Source: Candidatus Iainarchaeum sp. (GTDB lineage Archaea; Iainarchaeota; Iainarchaeia; Iainarchaeales; JAFCCW01). Taken from it: DNA of 64,000 nt. A program made the position numbers and the translations under genes. The stretch covers positions 1-64,000 of the forward strand of contig JAFCCW010000010.1 of the NCBI GenBank assembly GCA_017609985.1, written 5' to 3'. Shown here piece by piece: positions 49,486-58,329 of the stretch; positions within the stretch are counted from its first letter, which is position 1; every line of letters begins with the position of its first letter. The notes beneath the pieces were generated by a model. That model was not told the DNA's origin, made no database searches, and worked only from the letters and a program-made list of their open reading frames with translations.

Positions 49486-50217
49486 TCAGATAACAAAAAC
49501 AACAATTAACAAAATCAGGAACAGAATAAGTGTCTGAAGCCGAAAATCTTTTTTGATTCTTTCAATAATTCCTGAGCCAGACAAGTTTTTATTCTGGCTT
49601 GCTGTTTTTTCTCCAGCTATCTTTACTACGTCTCCGCCATACTCTATCCATTTTTTTGGGTCACAAAGCTCTTGCAGGGTTTCCCTTGCAAGCTCTGCAT
49701 ATCCTTTTTCTTTTTCAGGAATGCTTTCAAGACCAAAAATCTGTCCTGTTGAGGCATTCAGAACAAGGCTTGTTTTATTGCTTTCAACATCTGCCAGGAT
49801 ATGCCATTCTGGAAAGTAAACAAGCTTAATAGATGAAAGAATTATGTCTTCTTTTTCACATTTGTTTTCAGAAGCAAGCTTTGCTTTTGCAATTTTTTCA
49901 ACACTCTCTTGTTCCAGAAAAGTTTTCTTTAATGTAAAATCAGTTTCTTCAATGCTGTTGGTAAGGGAATCTGAAAATTTTTCAATTTCTTCTCCAAGTT
50001 CTTCACTAAAACTTCGGGTAACTGCATTAAGTGCAATAATTCCGTGAACTTCTTTTTCTTTAAAAATGTCAAAGTGAATAAGATAGAATGGAGTTAGAAC
50101 AAGTTCTTGTTCTTCAATTTGGAACAATTTTTTTGTTTTTTCAATGTTTTCTGAAACAGTGTTCCTTGCTTCCTCTCGAGAAATAGATATCGGGAGTGAA
50201 GGATTTCCAAGGAACAC
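49486..50217 (-). CDS. Tail-anchored protein downstream of sepF
   Basis: The 243-aa protein is soluble over most of its length (alpha/beta: VLTPFYLIHFDIFKEKEVHGI and SIKLVYFPEWHILADVESNKTSLVLNASTG look like two related domains) and ends in a membrane helix at the extreme C-terminus (TLILFLILLIVVFVI). It starts 15 bases after the sepF stop on the same strand, so it is probably cotranscribed. A membrane-linked cell-division role is inference from context. Confidence 0.65.
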   Translation of the reverse strand: MFLGNPSLPISISREEARNTVSENIEKTKKLFQIEEQELVLTPFYLIHFDIFKEKEVHGIIALNAVTRSFSEELGEEIEKFSDSLTNSIEETDFTLKKTFLEQESVEKIAKAKLASENKCEKEDIILSSIKLVYFPEWHILADVESNKTSLVLNASTGQIFGLESIPEKEKGYAELARETLQELCDPKKWIEYGGDVVKIAGEKTASQNKNLSGSGIIERIKKDFRLQTLILFLILLIVVFVI

Positions 50218-50232
50218 TTTTCAGCCCTCTAG

Positions 50233-50592
50233 TCATTGATCTTCTTTTTTCTTAATGATTTTAACCTTGCTTGGAGTAATCAAGACTCTGTCCTGTGAAA
50301 TCCTTGCAATGTCTCCGTCAATTCCTTCTATTCCAGTTTTTATTTCGCTTACAAGCTCTTTCAGCTTTATTGCGTTTCTTTTTGACAAAAACTCTATGTT
50401 CAGCAGAATAATGTTTCCTGCCTTTGTTTCATTCAAAACCAGTGCAACATCTTCTTGTTTTTCAAGAGTAAGAGGCTTTACAAAAGCATCTGCGTCCTCG
50501 TAAAGTGTTTCATCTTCTACGTCTAGATTGTTTAAAAAATCCTCAATATCTATTCCTTCTTCTTTTTTCAAAACCTTGTCCAAAAAAGCCAT
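50233..50592 (-). CDS. sepF: Archaeal cell division protein SepF
   Basis: The 119-aa protein begins with an amphipathic membrane-binding helix (MAFLDKVLKK) and a short acidic linker. The SepF core is ADAFVKPLTLEKQEDVALVLNETKAGNIILLNIEFLSKRN...LVSEIKTGIEGIDGDIARISQDRVLITP, with the hallmark GDIARI...RVLITP. SepF anchors FtsZ to the membrane in many archaea. ftsZ is not in this window. Confidence 0.9.
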   Translation of the reverse strand: MAFLDKVLKKEEGIDIEDFLNNLDVEDETLYEDADAFVKPLTLEKQEDVALVLNETKAGNIILLNIEFLSKRNAIKLKELVSEIKTGIEGIDGDIARISQDRVLITPSKVKIIKKKEDQ

Positions 50593-50740
50593 CGAAAAAC
50601 CACCCCGTCCTGTAAAAAGACCTTTCTAAGTAATTCCCCCAATTACAGTTTTTAATTATATTGTTGGATTTTTCTGGTTTTTCCTGTTATTGTTTTCAAA
50701 TTGGGCGGGTTTTTAATTAACTTCCGGTAATAATAGTTCT
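50593..50740. other. Divergent intergenic region between sepF and orc1/cdc6
   Basis: Contains C-rich and G-rich blocks that pair imperfectly (CCCAATT/AATTGGG) and AT-rich DNA. Origins often lie beside orc1/cdc6, but I see no clear ORB or mini-ORB repeats, so an origin is only a possibility. Confidence 0.3.
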
Positions 50741-51958
50741 ATGGCTAACATTTTTGAAGAAGCTCTTTCAAAAAAAACAGTCTTTTGTGACAGGGACATA
50801 ATGACTCCGCACTATGCTCCAAAGAAGCTTCCGTTCAGAGAAAACCAGATTTCTGAAATGACTTCAACTCTCTCTGTTTTAATTGAATCAAAGAGAGCAG
50901 ACAATCTTTTCATTTATGGCAAAACAGGAACTGGCAAGACTGTGAGCACAAAGCATGTTCTTCAACAGCTTTGTGAGTATGCTGACCAGAAAAAAAAATC
51001 TGTAAGAAGCACTTATCTTAACTGCAGAAGCCACAACAGCAAGTACAAGATAATAATCAAGATTTTGAAGAGTTTTTTTCCAGACAAAGACTTTGTTGGT
51101 TACAGTGGAACATTTGTGTATGACAAGCTAATAGAGAACATTGAGGAAAGTCAAGCAAGTCTTGTTATTGCTCTTGATGAAATAGATAAAGTAAAAGATC
51201 TTGATGAAATGGTTTATGCTCTTACAAGATGCAATGACGACATGGACAAGGGTTCGATTTCTTTGGTTGGGATTTCAAACAATCTTTTCTTCAAAGACCG
51301 TCTTGATCCGAGAACAAGAAGCAGTCTTTGCGAAAAAGAACTTGTTTTTCCACCATATAATGCAGAAGAACTTTCAAAGATTCTTTCAGATCGTGTAAAA
51401 ACAGCTTTTAAGGAAGATGTGGTGGAGGAAAGTGCAATAAGCATTGCTTCAGCTATTGCTGCGCAGGAGTCAGGGGATGCAAGAACAGCAGTAATGCTGA
51501 TGTTGCGTGCTGGGGAAATTGCTGACAAAAAAGGTCTTGACAAGATTACTGATGTGGAGGTTAAGAGAGCAAAGCGCAAGGTTGAAGAAGAAATAATTTT
51601 CAACATGGTTTCTACTCTGCCTGAACAGCAACAGCTAGTGCTTTATGCCATTGCTCGTCTGACACTTCAAAGAAAAGGAATTAAAAGAATTTCACGAGTT
51701 GAAGAAGAACCAGTTCTTGTTTCAGGAGAAATCTATGATGAATATTCCCGAATTGCAAAAGAATTCAAGGGAGAAACTGTGAGCATGCGCTGGTGCCAGC
51801 AATACGTCAATGAACTCGAAATGTATGGCCTTATTGCAACAACTGAATCAGGCAAGGGATTCAGAGGAAACACTCGTCTAATAAAACTCGGATTTGATGC
51901 AAAAAAAATAAAGACAGCGATTGAGAAAGAAATAGGTTTTTCTTCACAATCTCTCTGA
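50741..51958 (+). CDS. orc1/cdc6: Orc1/Cdc6 replication initiator
   Basis: The 405-aa AAA+ protein has the N-terminal LPFRENQISEMTSTLSVLI, Walker A FIYGKTGTGKTVSTKHVL, Walker B LVIALDEIDKVKD, sensor I (LVGISNNLFFKDRLDPRTRSSL) and a C-terminal winged helix (RISRVEEEPVLVSGEIYDEYSRIAKEF). It binds origins and loads MCM. The length fits the family (about 400). It lies head to head with sepF and tail to tail with the PolD genes. Confidence 0.95.
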   Translation: MANIFEEALSKKTVFCDRDIMTPHYAPKKLPFRENQISEMTSTLSVLIESKRADNLFIYGKTGTGKTVSTKHVLQQLCEYADQKKKSVRSTYLNCRSHNSKYKIIIKILKSFFPDKDFVGYSGTFVYDKLIENIEESQASLVIALDEIDKVKDLDEMVYALTRCNDDMDKGSISLVGISNNLFFKDRLDPRTRSSLCEKELVFPPYNAEELSKILSDRVKTAFKEDVVEESAISIASAIAAQESGDARTAVMLMLRAGEIADKKGLDKITDVEVKRAKRKVEEEIIFNMVSTLPEQQQLVLYAIARLTLQRKGIKRISRVEEEPVLVSGEIYDEYSRIAKEFKGETVSMRWCQQYVNELEMYGLIATTESGKGFRGNTRLIKLGFDAKKIKTAIEKEIGFSSQSL

Positions 51959-51997
51959 TTGTTGTACTCTTTGTGCTACACACAAACTCAAAATTAA

Positions 51998-54900
51998 TTA
52001 AACAAACTCAAAAAGCGAAGACTGCTTTTCTTTGTCGTCTACAAAAATTGAGTCAATCTCGCATTCAACAAGTTCTATTCTTTGTTTGAGATAGTCCCTC
52101 AAACCATAGTTATGTATAACTTTCTTTGCTATTTCCAGATATTTTCTTACTGAACCCTGTGCTATTGTCAGAATAAGATTTCCTTTCGGGCACCTAGTGC
52201 AGTTTCCTGTCAATGGAATTCTTCTATATTTTGAATTGCAGTTTGTGCACCTGAAGCTCTGTCTTGAAAAAGCTCTTGCGTTTCCAATAATGTCTGGAAA
52301 GAAATGGCTTGCTAAAACCCGTTCAATCGAGTCTTTGGTATCGACTGCTTCAATTTTTGTCTGCAATTCTGCTTGAGCAGTAATTTTGTCTTCCATGCTT
52401 CCCAGTTGAACATATTTGCTGTATTTTGGCCCTTCATCAAAAGCAGTGGTTTCATGAGTGTATCCTAATCCAGAGTATTGTTCTTCTTTTCCAAGGCGGT
52501 CGTGAACTTTTTCAATTCCTGCTATTGACGCAACAACTCCTTTCTTCATTGTTTCTTCATATAATTCCAGGGGATATTTCCAGCAGGTTTCCATGTCATA
52601 GACTTCATCATCAATTTCTGTTGGCTTAAGCATTACTGTGAAAACAAGCGGTGCATCCATTCTTCCTCCTCTTGACTCTGGCAGATAAGAATGTGAAAAA
52701 TTAAGCAGCCCATCCATTAACAGCATAATTGAATCTTGGTCGCCGTCAATATTTCTTCTTTTTGTTTGATGAAAGTATGGGTGAGCAAAGCAGGCTCTTG
52801 CCTTTGTGAATCCAAGAATTCGTCCAACAATTGCTGCTGAAGTATGGGGTGCTAGTCCAAGAACAAGCTGGCCTACAAGATCTGTTCTGGTTTTAAATCT
52901 GAAAAATGGTTCAAGAGAATAAAACTTTTCCAGTTCATCATCCACAAAGTTTGAAACCTTGACAAAAAAGTCTCCCGCTTCATCGTGAATAATTATGTCT
53001 TGCGGAAATATTTCAATTATCTGGTCTTCTCTTTCAATTCTTTCTCCGTGAATATCTTTTTCATAACCTAACTCTTTGACTTTTTCAAGACTTATCTTTA
53101 TTTCTTTTGGTTTAAAATGAGTTATCGGCGCATTAATGAGTTCGTATCTAATTGTACCGTCTCTGAAAATATTTATTCCATGCCTTGCTCTCAAAAGACC
53201 TTTTTCAATTGGTTCGCAAACTTTGTCTTTGTTAATTGTTCCTTTTACCCCCTTTACTAGTTCCGGCACAGTTATTCCAAGTTTCTTTGAAGCTCGACTA
53301 ACATATTCTTCCAATTCTATTTTTCTTTTGCTATGTGGTTTTGTTTCAGAACCACATTTTGTGCATTTTTCTCCAAAAACATGTTTTTCACACTTTGAAC
53401 ACATGTTTACTTTTTCACTTCTTTCTCCGCAAAAAGGACAGCTTGGAAAGCAGATAATTTTTTCACATTTTTTACAATAATAAGAAGTTATGTCCACTTC
53501 CAATCCCTTGGATCCCGCGGCTCTTTCCTTGTCAATTGCTTTGTTTATTGACCTTGTATTTCCTCCAAAAAGTCCTATTGGAAACAGAACATGTGGATTC
53601 CCAGTCATCTTTCTTGGAGTAGAAGCTTCTGGTCTTCCCATTCTTCCTCCAATAAAAGTTCCTGCTTTGTCAATTATCTTGAATTTTGAAACACTGTTAA
53701 CTAATTCCAGAGAATTTTCTCCACTCATTTTTTGCTCTGTCTTGTTTTCAAGTCCAAGGCTCGCAGTCAAAGCTCTTGCTATATCTTCTTCTATCACAAT
53801 CTTATCGTCAGTTACTCTGTGTGGGATTCCTGCTTTTTCAAGAGATTTTTTAGATTTTTCTTCTTTTTCAAATTCAATTGTTTCTCCTAAATTGCCTTTT
53901 TTTATTTCAGCGACAAGCTCTTTCAATTCATTTGCCTCGAGCAAGGAATAATAAAAAATATATCTTGGGTGGAGTGGAATTTCGTGTTTTTCTGACAAAT
54001 ATTCTGCTGTGCTCCAGTCAACTTCAAGTGGATTCTTTATTGCTTTTTCTTCCCTTTCGCCTCTTTCCTTTGCTTTTTTTTCAAGTTCCAAAGCCCACCA
54101 TTCTTCACAATAGCCTACTCGAACAAGAGGGTGAGCTGAGTGAATGAAATCTCCTACTGGTGCAAGAAGGTCTCCTAGGAACAAAATCTTTTCAACCCTG
54201 CTTCTTAACTCTATTGCCTGTGCAGCAGTTTCAATTCTTAGCACACTACCGTCATCAAGTCTTACAATTGGTCCGTCAATTGAAGAGCAGGCAGCCATCC
54301 CAGCTGCTTTTCCCGGTCTCTCTCCCTTTAATTGGGTTGAAACAGCAATAAATTCATTCAAAGCATACATTGTTGCCGGATGAATTGCTTCCCCCATTGT
54401 ACCCATGTTTCTTCCCCTTCCATATCTTAGTCTAAAACCACCTGGTCTTGAAGGATATGCAAGGATTGGCCTGCCAGCAGCAATTCCGTTCAAAAATTTG
54501 TCATTTGGGCTTATTTCAAGTTCTTGTGATTCAGATTTTCCAACTTTTATAATATCTTCAAGCCAGCTCCAGTCAAGTTCGAGCATTTTTGCATATTTCA
54601 TTATCTTTCTTGCCTTTAATGCAACACCCTCGCTTATCACAAGGCACATTCCTCCCCTTATCCTGTTTGTTGGAATTCTTGGAACATTTTTGTGAACTGC
54701 CACCTCTCTCTTTTCCGTTGGCTCTCCATTAATGCATACTTTGCATCCTTTTGCAATTTTTCTAACCTCTTCTTCAGAAAGCTTATACTGTCTTGAAACA
54801 ATTTCTTCATAAATACTGCATTCTTCAACATATCTTTCAATTTCTTCTTCTGTTGGCTTGTATCTATCCAAAGCCATTAATTCTCTAGCATAGTCTCCAA

Positions 54901-55396
54901 GGATAAGAGGAAGCACTGTTGCTGTTCCGCCCGCGGCTCTAATCGGTCCAGCATAATATATGTCAATATACTTGCTTCCATCAGGATTCTCGCTAATCTG
55001 AACTTTTGGCACTCCATCCAATGGAGCAACAACAACACCTTCTGTTGCAAGAACAAGCCCTGTTTTAATTCCCTGTTCAACTCTTTTTGAGTCATCAGGA
55101 ATAGAACACCATTTTTGTTCAATTATTTCCTTGAAAATTTGAAAAATTGTTTTGTCTCTGTCTCCATTGTGTTCTTCCAGAACAGTTCTGTATCTTTCCG
55201 CAAGTCCTTCTGGTCCAATAATTGTTTCTGCTCGGTCTGCAAGATCTGCCACAGGAGTTGTTTCAATATCAGTACTTATATCAAGTTCTTTTTGCTTTGA
55301 CTTTTTCGCGGTTTCAACTTGTTTTTTTACTTCTTCCCAGATGCTTTCATAATATTTTCTAACAACAGGGCTTGCCACAACCTCTATGCTATCCAT
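51998..55396 (-). CDS. polC: DNA polymerase D large subunit DP2
   Basis: The catalytic subunit of PolD (about 1132 aa from ATG 55396). Conserved marks: YYAGPIRAAGGTATVLPL near the N-terminus, RIPTNRIRGGMCLV, the FRLRYGRGRNMG segment, a Zn-binding run CKKCEKIICFPSCPFCG, the catalytic RRNIDGDQDSIMLLMDGLLNFSH (Asp pair), and a second Zn cluster CTNCNSKYRRIPLTGNCTRC. The C-terminus QSSLFEFV is a PCNA-binding PIP box. No intein is present. It overlaps the end of the DP1 gene (AATGGATAG). The track start adds ten residues. Confidence 0.97.
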   Translation of the reverse strand: MDSIEVVASPVVRKYYESIWEEVKKQVETAKKSKQKELDISTDIETTPVADLADRAETIIGPEGLAERYRTVLEEHNGDRDKTIFQIFKEIIEQKWCSIPDDSKRVEQGIKTGLVLATEGVVVAPLDGVPKVQISENPDGSKYIDIYYAGPIRAAGGTATVLPLILGDYARELMALDRYKPTEEEIERYVEECSIYEEIVSRQYKLSEEEVRKIAKGCKVCINGEPTEKREVAVHKNVPRIPTNRIRGGMCLVISEGVALKARKIMKYAKMLELDWSWLEDIIKVGKSESQELEISPNDKFLNGIAAGRPILAYPSRPGGFRLRYGRGRNMGTMGEAIHPATMYALNEFIAVSTQLKGERPGKAAGMAACSSIDGPIVRLDDGSVLRIETAAQAIELRSRVEKILFLGDLLAPVGDFIHSAHPLVRVGYCEEWWALELEKKAKERGEREEKAIKNPLEVDWSTAEYLSEKHEIPLHPRYIFYYSLLEANELKELVAEIKKGNLGETIEFEKEEKSKKSLEKAGIPHRVTDDKIVIEEDIARALTASLGLENKTEQKMSGENSLELVNSVSKFKIIDKAGTFIGGRMGRPEASTPRKMTGNPHVLFPIGLFGGNTRSINKAIDKERAAGSKGLEVDITSYYCKKCEKIICFPSCPFCGERSEKVNMCSKCEKHVFGEKCTKCGSETKPHSKRKIELEEYVSRASKKLGITVPELVKGVKGTINKDKVCEPIEKGLLRARHGINIFRDGTIRYELINAPITHFKPKEIKISLEKVKELGYEKDIHGERIEREDQIIEIFPQDIIIHDEAGDFFVKVSNFVDDELEKFYSLEPFFRFKTRTDLVGQLVLGLAPHTSAAIVGRILGFTKARACFAHPYFHQTKRRNIDGDQDSIMLLMDGLLNFSHSYLPESRGGRMDAPLVFTVMLKPTEIDDEVYDMETCWKYPLELYEETMKKGVVASIAGIEKVHDRLGKEEQYSGLGYTHETTAFDEGPKYSKYVQLGSMEDKITAQAELQTKIEAVDTKDSIERVLASHFFPDIIGNARAFSRQSFRCTNCNSKYRRIPLTGNCTRCPKGNLILTIAQGSVRKYLEIAKKVIHNYGLRDYLKQRIELVECEIDSIFVDDKEKQSSLFEFV

Positions 55397-56096
55397 TGTC
55401 TTCACCCTTGTAAAAATTTCTTTCAAAAATATTTCTTGATTTTAGGTTAACCGTAATTGCGATTCCTGGAGTAGGGACGTGTCCTAATTTTTTTTGATAA
55501 TCTGTTCTTCCCTGAAAACAGCCATTGCTAATAGCAGTTGTTCCGCGATAAGAACCATAGTCTTTGTGATGCATGTCTCCCGACAGGAAAAAGTCTGGTT
55601 CTTCCTTAATTATCATAAAATCTTTTTTTTCCGGAACATAGGGCTGGTTTAATCCATAACTTGGCATTATATCTCGCTTCTTTAACAGTTCAATCATTGC
55701 CTTGCTTGGATTAGTTGGATTTAACCCAGTTATTGAAGCATACAGGTCATGATATGCTGCTCCGTGATAAACAAGCACTTTCAATCCCTCTATTTCAATC
55801 CAGCTTGGAGATCCAACCAAGTGAATATTTTTTGCTTTGTGAAGATCCGGCAAATACTTTTCTGAAACAGCTGGCTGGGGGTCAGCCCATCTTACTGCAT
55901 CGTGCTGTCCAGGATTTATTATTATTTGAATATGCTCTGGAATCTGCAGCATTAATTTTGAAAATTCTTCGTACTGGTCATAAATATCTTTGATGCTTAG
56001 TTCATCAAATTGTGATGGGTATATTCCCACTCCATCAACATTGTCTCCTGTTACAAACAGATATTTTATTTTTCCAACTAATTCTTTTTCTTTTTC
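55389..56096 (-). CDS. polB: DNA polymerase D small subunit DP1, C-terminal part (separate frame)
   Basis: Encodes the calcineurin-like phosphodiesterase half of DP1: KYLFVTGDNVDGVGIYPSQF (motif II, GD-x2-DG), NPGQHDAVR (motif III), YHGAAYHD, SGDMHHKDY (motif V). The frame opens at 56096, right after TGA, with no standard start before GTG 56030. Motif I (DIH) and its about 25-residue surroundings are missing between this and the N-terminal part in another frame. It overlaps DP2 downstream. Not functional as proofreading nuclease unless the assembly is wrong. Confidence 0.85.
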   Translation of the reverse strand, partial: EKEKELVGKIKYLFVTGDNVDGVGIYPSQFDELSIKDIYDQYEEFSKLMLQIPEHIQIIINPGQHDAVRWADPQPAVSEKYLPDLHKAKNIHLVGSPSWIEIEGLKVLVYHGAAYHDLYASITGLNPTNPSKAMIELLKKRDIMPSYGLNQPYVPEKKDFMIIKEEPDFFLSGDMHHKDYGSYRGTTAISNGCFQGRTDYQKKLGHVPTPGIAITVNLKSRNIFERNFYKGEDNG

Positions 56097-56827
56097 TCAG
56101 AAATTGATGCAAAGGAAATATCTCTTTCAGCAGTCCTTGCTGTCTTGATTGTAAGATCTGGCCAGAGAATTTCTTTTGCTATTAACATTTCATTGCTAAG
56201 TTTGGTTGCTTTTACTCCAATCACGTCATCAAGCATTACATAGTCTGCCAGCCTGAACAACTGAGTTTCTTTTTGAGAAACAATCACAATACAGCTCGCA
56301 TCCAAGTCCTCTATTCTTATAGCAATATTTTCATTCTTTGTAACCCATTTTTCTGAAACCATTCCAATTACATCAACATCGTGTCTTACAGGAACACTTT
56401 TCAGCCGGTTCAATGGTTTTGGAGACAGAGTATGTCTTTTTTCAAGAATTTCTTTAAGCAATTTGTACTTGCTTCTAAACAGTTCCAAAAAATTTTCAAC
56501 AGTTCCCTCTGAACAGCTTTGCCCAGTTACATCGTATTCTGTCATGAGTCTAAGTCTTGATTCAACCTCTTTTGACTCTGGCTTGAAACTAGTGTTTCTT
56601 ACTTCCACAAGCGGGTTTTCTAGAGACCCTGCTATTTTTTTTCTGACAGTTTCTTCACTAACAAAGAGTTCATTTTCTTTAACAAGCTGGTCAATTATTT
56701 CTCTGAAGTTATTTTCCTTCAAAAGAGGTATAGCTTCTTTTGAGAGAAGAATATTGTGTTTCTCAGCATACTCTGTTATTTCTCTTGTCTTGTCTGATTC
56801 TTTACTTTCAGTTGTTGAAATGCTCAC
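56078..56827 (-). CDS. polB: DNA polymerase D small subunit DP1, N-terminal part (interrupted)
   Basis: 249 aa: N-terminal helical domain that binds DP2 (about 1-70), a linker, and the OB-fold (VRHDVDVIGMVSEKWVTKNENIAIRIEDLDAS ... DDVIGVKATKLSNEMLIAKEILWPDL). It ends ERDISFASIS followed by EKKKKN and a stop, exactly where intact DP1 reads FISDIHVGS. The frame and about 25 residues are lost at a GAAAAAGAAAAAG repeat. It overlaps the UPF0147 gene by four bases and was part of a UPF0147-DP1-DP2 operon. Confidence 0.85.
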   Translation of the reverse strand: MSISTTESKESDKTREITEYAEKHNILLSKEAIPLLKENNFREIIDQLVKENELFVSEETVRKKIAGSLENPLVEVRNTSFKPESKEVESRLRLMTEYDVTGQSCSEGTVENFLELFRSKYKLLKEILEKRHTLSPKPLNRLKSVPVRHDVDVIGMVSEKWVTKNENIAIRIEDLDASCIVIVSQKETQLFRLADYVMLDDVIGVKATKLSNEMLIAKEILWPDLTIKTARTAERDISFASISEKKKKN

Positions 56828-57111
56828 TTGAATTTCTCCTTTATTGCTTCAAGCTGGGAAATAAGATTCCAGATATCTGTTCTAGTATGCTGTGGCATGT
56901 TTATGTCATTGCTAATGTCGTCAAGAACATATATTGCGGTACTGAAGTTTACTCCGCCTTCTTCAAACTTCAAAACCTTTTCTTTTGCATCTTTAATGTT
57001 TTCTCTGATATTTCTTGGAACATTTCTGTCGTCTATCATTTCATCCATTATTTCAACTGCAGTTTCAATCAGTTTTTTTATTTCTTCAGTCATTTCGCTC
57101 ATTTTAGCCAA
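56824..57111 (-). CDS. UPF0147 family protein
   Basis: The 95-aa helical protein matches UPF0147: LIETAVEIMDEMIDDRNVPRNIRENIKDAKEKVL and the signature AIYVLDDISNDINMPQHTRTDIWNLISQLEAI. The function is unknown; the family is archaeal and often next to replication or translation genes. First gene of the DP1-DP2 operon here. Start could be Met4. Confidence 0.9.
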   Translation of the reverse strand: MAKMSEMTEEIKKLIETAVEIMDEMIDDRNVPRNIRENIKDAKEKVLKFEEGGVNFSTAIYVLDDISNDINMPQHTRTDIWNLISQLEAIKEKFK

Positions 57112-57218
57112 CTCCGATTTGTTCTTTCATTTTCTTTCTCAGAAATTTTCTTTCCCAGAACAAAGTGTTAAGCAAACAGCTTAAGATTCGCTTAACCCAA
57201 TAAAGATATTTCCTGTAA

Positions 57219-58193
57219 TCATTTTAAATAAATCTGCTTGTCAATTTCTTCTTTAAGACTTGATTCGATTCCAACCCCGTCTTTCACTGTCTCGTTTCCA
57301 AGCAATTTCTTTGCTTTTTCAATTTCCTCTTTTGTCGCAATATCTGTTTTGTTAATGACAATAATTATTCTTGGACAAAGTTTTTTGACTTCTTTTAACA
57401 AAGAAACCTGGTCTTCAAGCGAATAACCACATCTCTGAGTTGGGTCTGCAATAAAAACAACAAAATTTGCTAAGTGCTTTAATGCAGTTATTGCTTTTTT
57501 TTCAATATTGTTTCTTTTATTGATTGGTCTGTCCAACAGCCCTGGAGTGTCAATCAGCTGAATTTTTCCCTGTTTTCCGTCAAAGTGTCCAACCAATATT
57601 CCCTTTGTAGTAAAGGGATAGCTTGCAATTTCCGGGTTTGAATCAGTTAGTCTTGAAAGAATCGTGCTTTTTCCAGTATTTGGATAACCTGCCAGAATCA
57701 CTGTTGGCAGAGAAAACTTTATTGAAGGCAGTTCCCTGAGTTTTTGTCCAGCACTGTTGTAAAATTCAATGCTTTTTTTCAAACTTTTTACTGCAGAGGC
57801 TGCTCTTCCAAAAAAGATTCTGCTTTCCTCTTTTCCTATTTTGTCGTCCTGTCGCTTGGATTTTACTTTTCTAATGTACAATTTCTTTAATTTTTCAATA
57901 ATTTTTCTGACCGAGCGCATTTGTGAAACGCTTTTTTTAAGATCTGGAATTGAAATAAGGATTTCAGCTAATTCTTTGTAAAAGGGATTCATGTCATCTA
58001 TTGTTGGCACCTGATTTTCTGCCTTTTCCAAAGTATCATTAATATAGCTTGAAAAAGTCTCTATTCTTCGCGCTTCCTTGCTTTTTTCTCTTTTAAATTT
58101 GTCTCTTTGAGATATCTTAAGAGATTCCTTTCTTGCTCTTCTAAGAGCGTTTTCAACAAGCTTTTCTGGAGCTTCAAGATAGTAGAGTTTCAT
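57219..58193 (-). CDS. NOG1-like GTPase
   Basis: The 324-aa protein has an N-terminal helical domain (about 1-155) and an OBG/NOG1-type G domain: G1 GYPNTGKST, G2 FTTKG, G3 DTPGLLD, G4 INKTD. The order of helical domain then G domain, with IASYPFTTKGILVG, fits archaeal Nog1 homologues implicated in large-subunit ribosome assembly. Eukaryotic NOG1 has a longer C-terminus, absent here as in other archaea. Confidence 0.88.
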   Translation of the reverse strand: MKLYYLEAPEKLVENALRRARKESLKISQRDKFKREKSKEARRIETFSSYINDTLEKAENQVPTIDDMNPFYKELAEILISIPDLKKSVSQMRSVRKIIEKLKKLYIRKVKSKRQDDKIGKEESRIFFGRAASAVKSLKKSIEFYNSAGQKLRELPSIKFSLPTVILAGYPNTGKSTILSRLTDSNPEIASYPFTTKGILVGHFDGKQGKIQLIDTPGLLDRPINKRNNIEKKAITALKHLANFVVFIADPTQRCGYSLEDQVSLLKEVKKLCPRIIIVINKTDIATKEEIEKAKKLLGNETVKDGVGIESSLKEEIDKQIYLK

Positions 58194-58329
58194 ACAATCA
58201 CTTATCTATTTAATTCTTTCCCACTCCAATCAATTATGTTTCACTGTAATAACTATATATTAACCAAAGGGAGTATTTTAAAGGAGTATTTTTTAGTTTA
58301 TTTTATTTGAGTTTAAAGGAGTTTTTTGA

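Noticed and set aside
50719-50735. CTTCCGGTAA before orc1/cdc6 as another copy of the shared promoter element
   Set aside because: Only part of the element matches and it lies about 10 bp before the ATG, not upstream of a TATA box.
50593-50740. Replication origin beside orc1/cdc6
   Set aside because: No origin recognition boxes seen; only weak inverted repeats in a 148-bp gap.
51998-55396. Intein in DP2
   Set aside because: The catalytic region is continuous and the protein has normal length.
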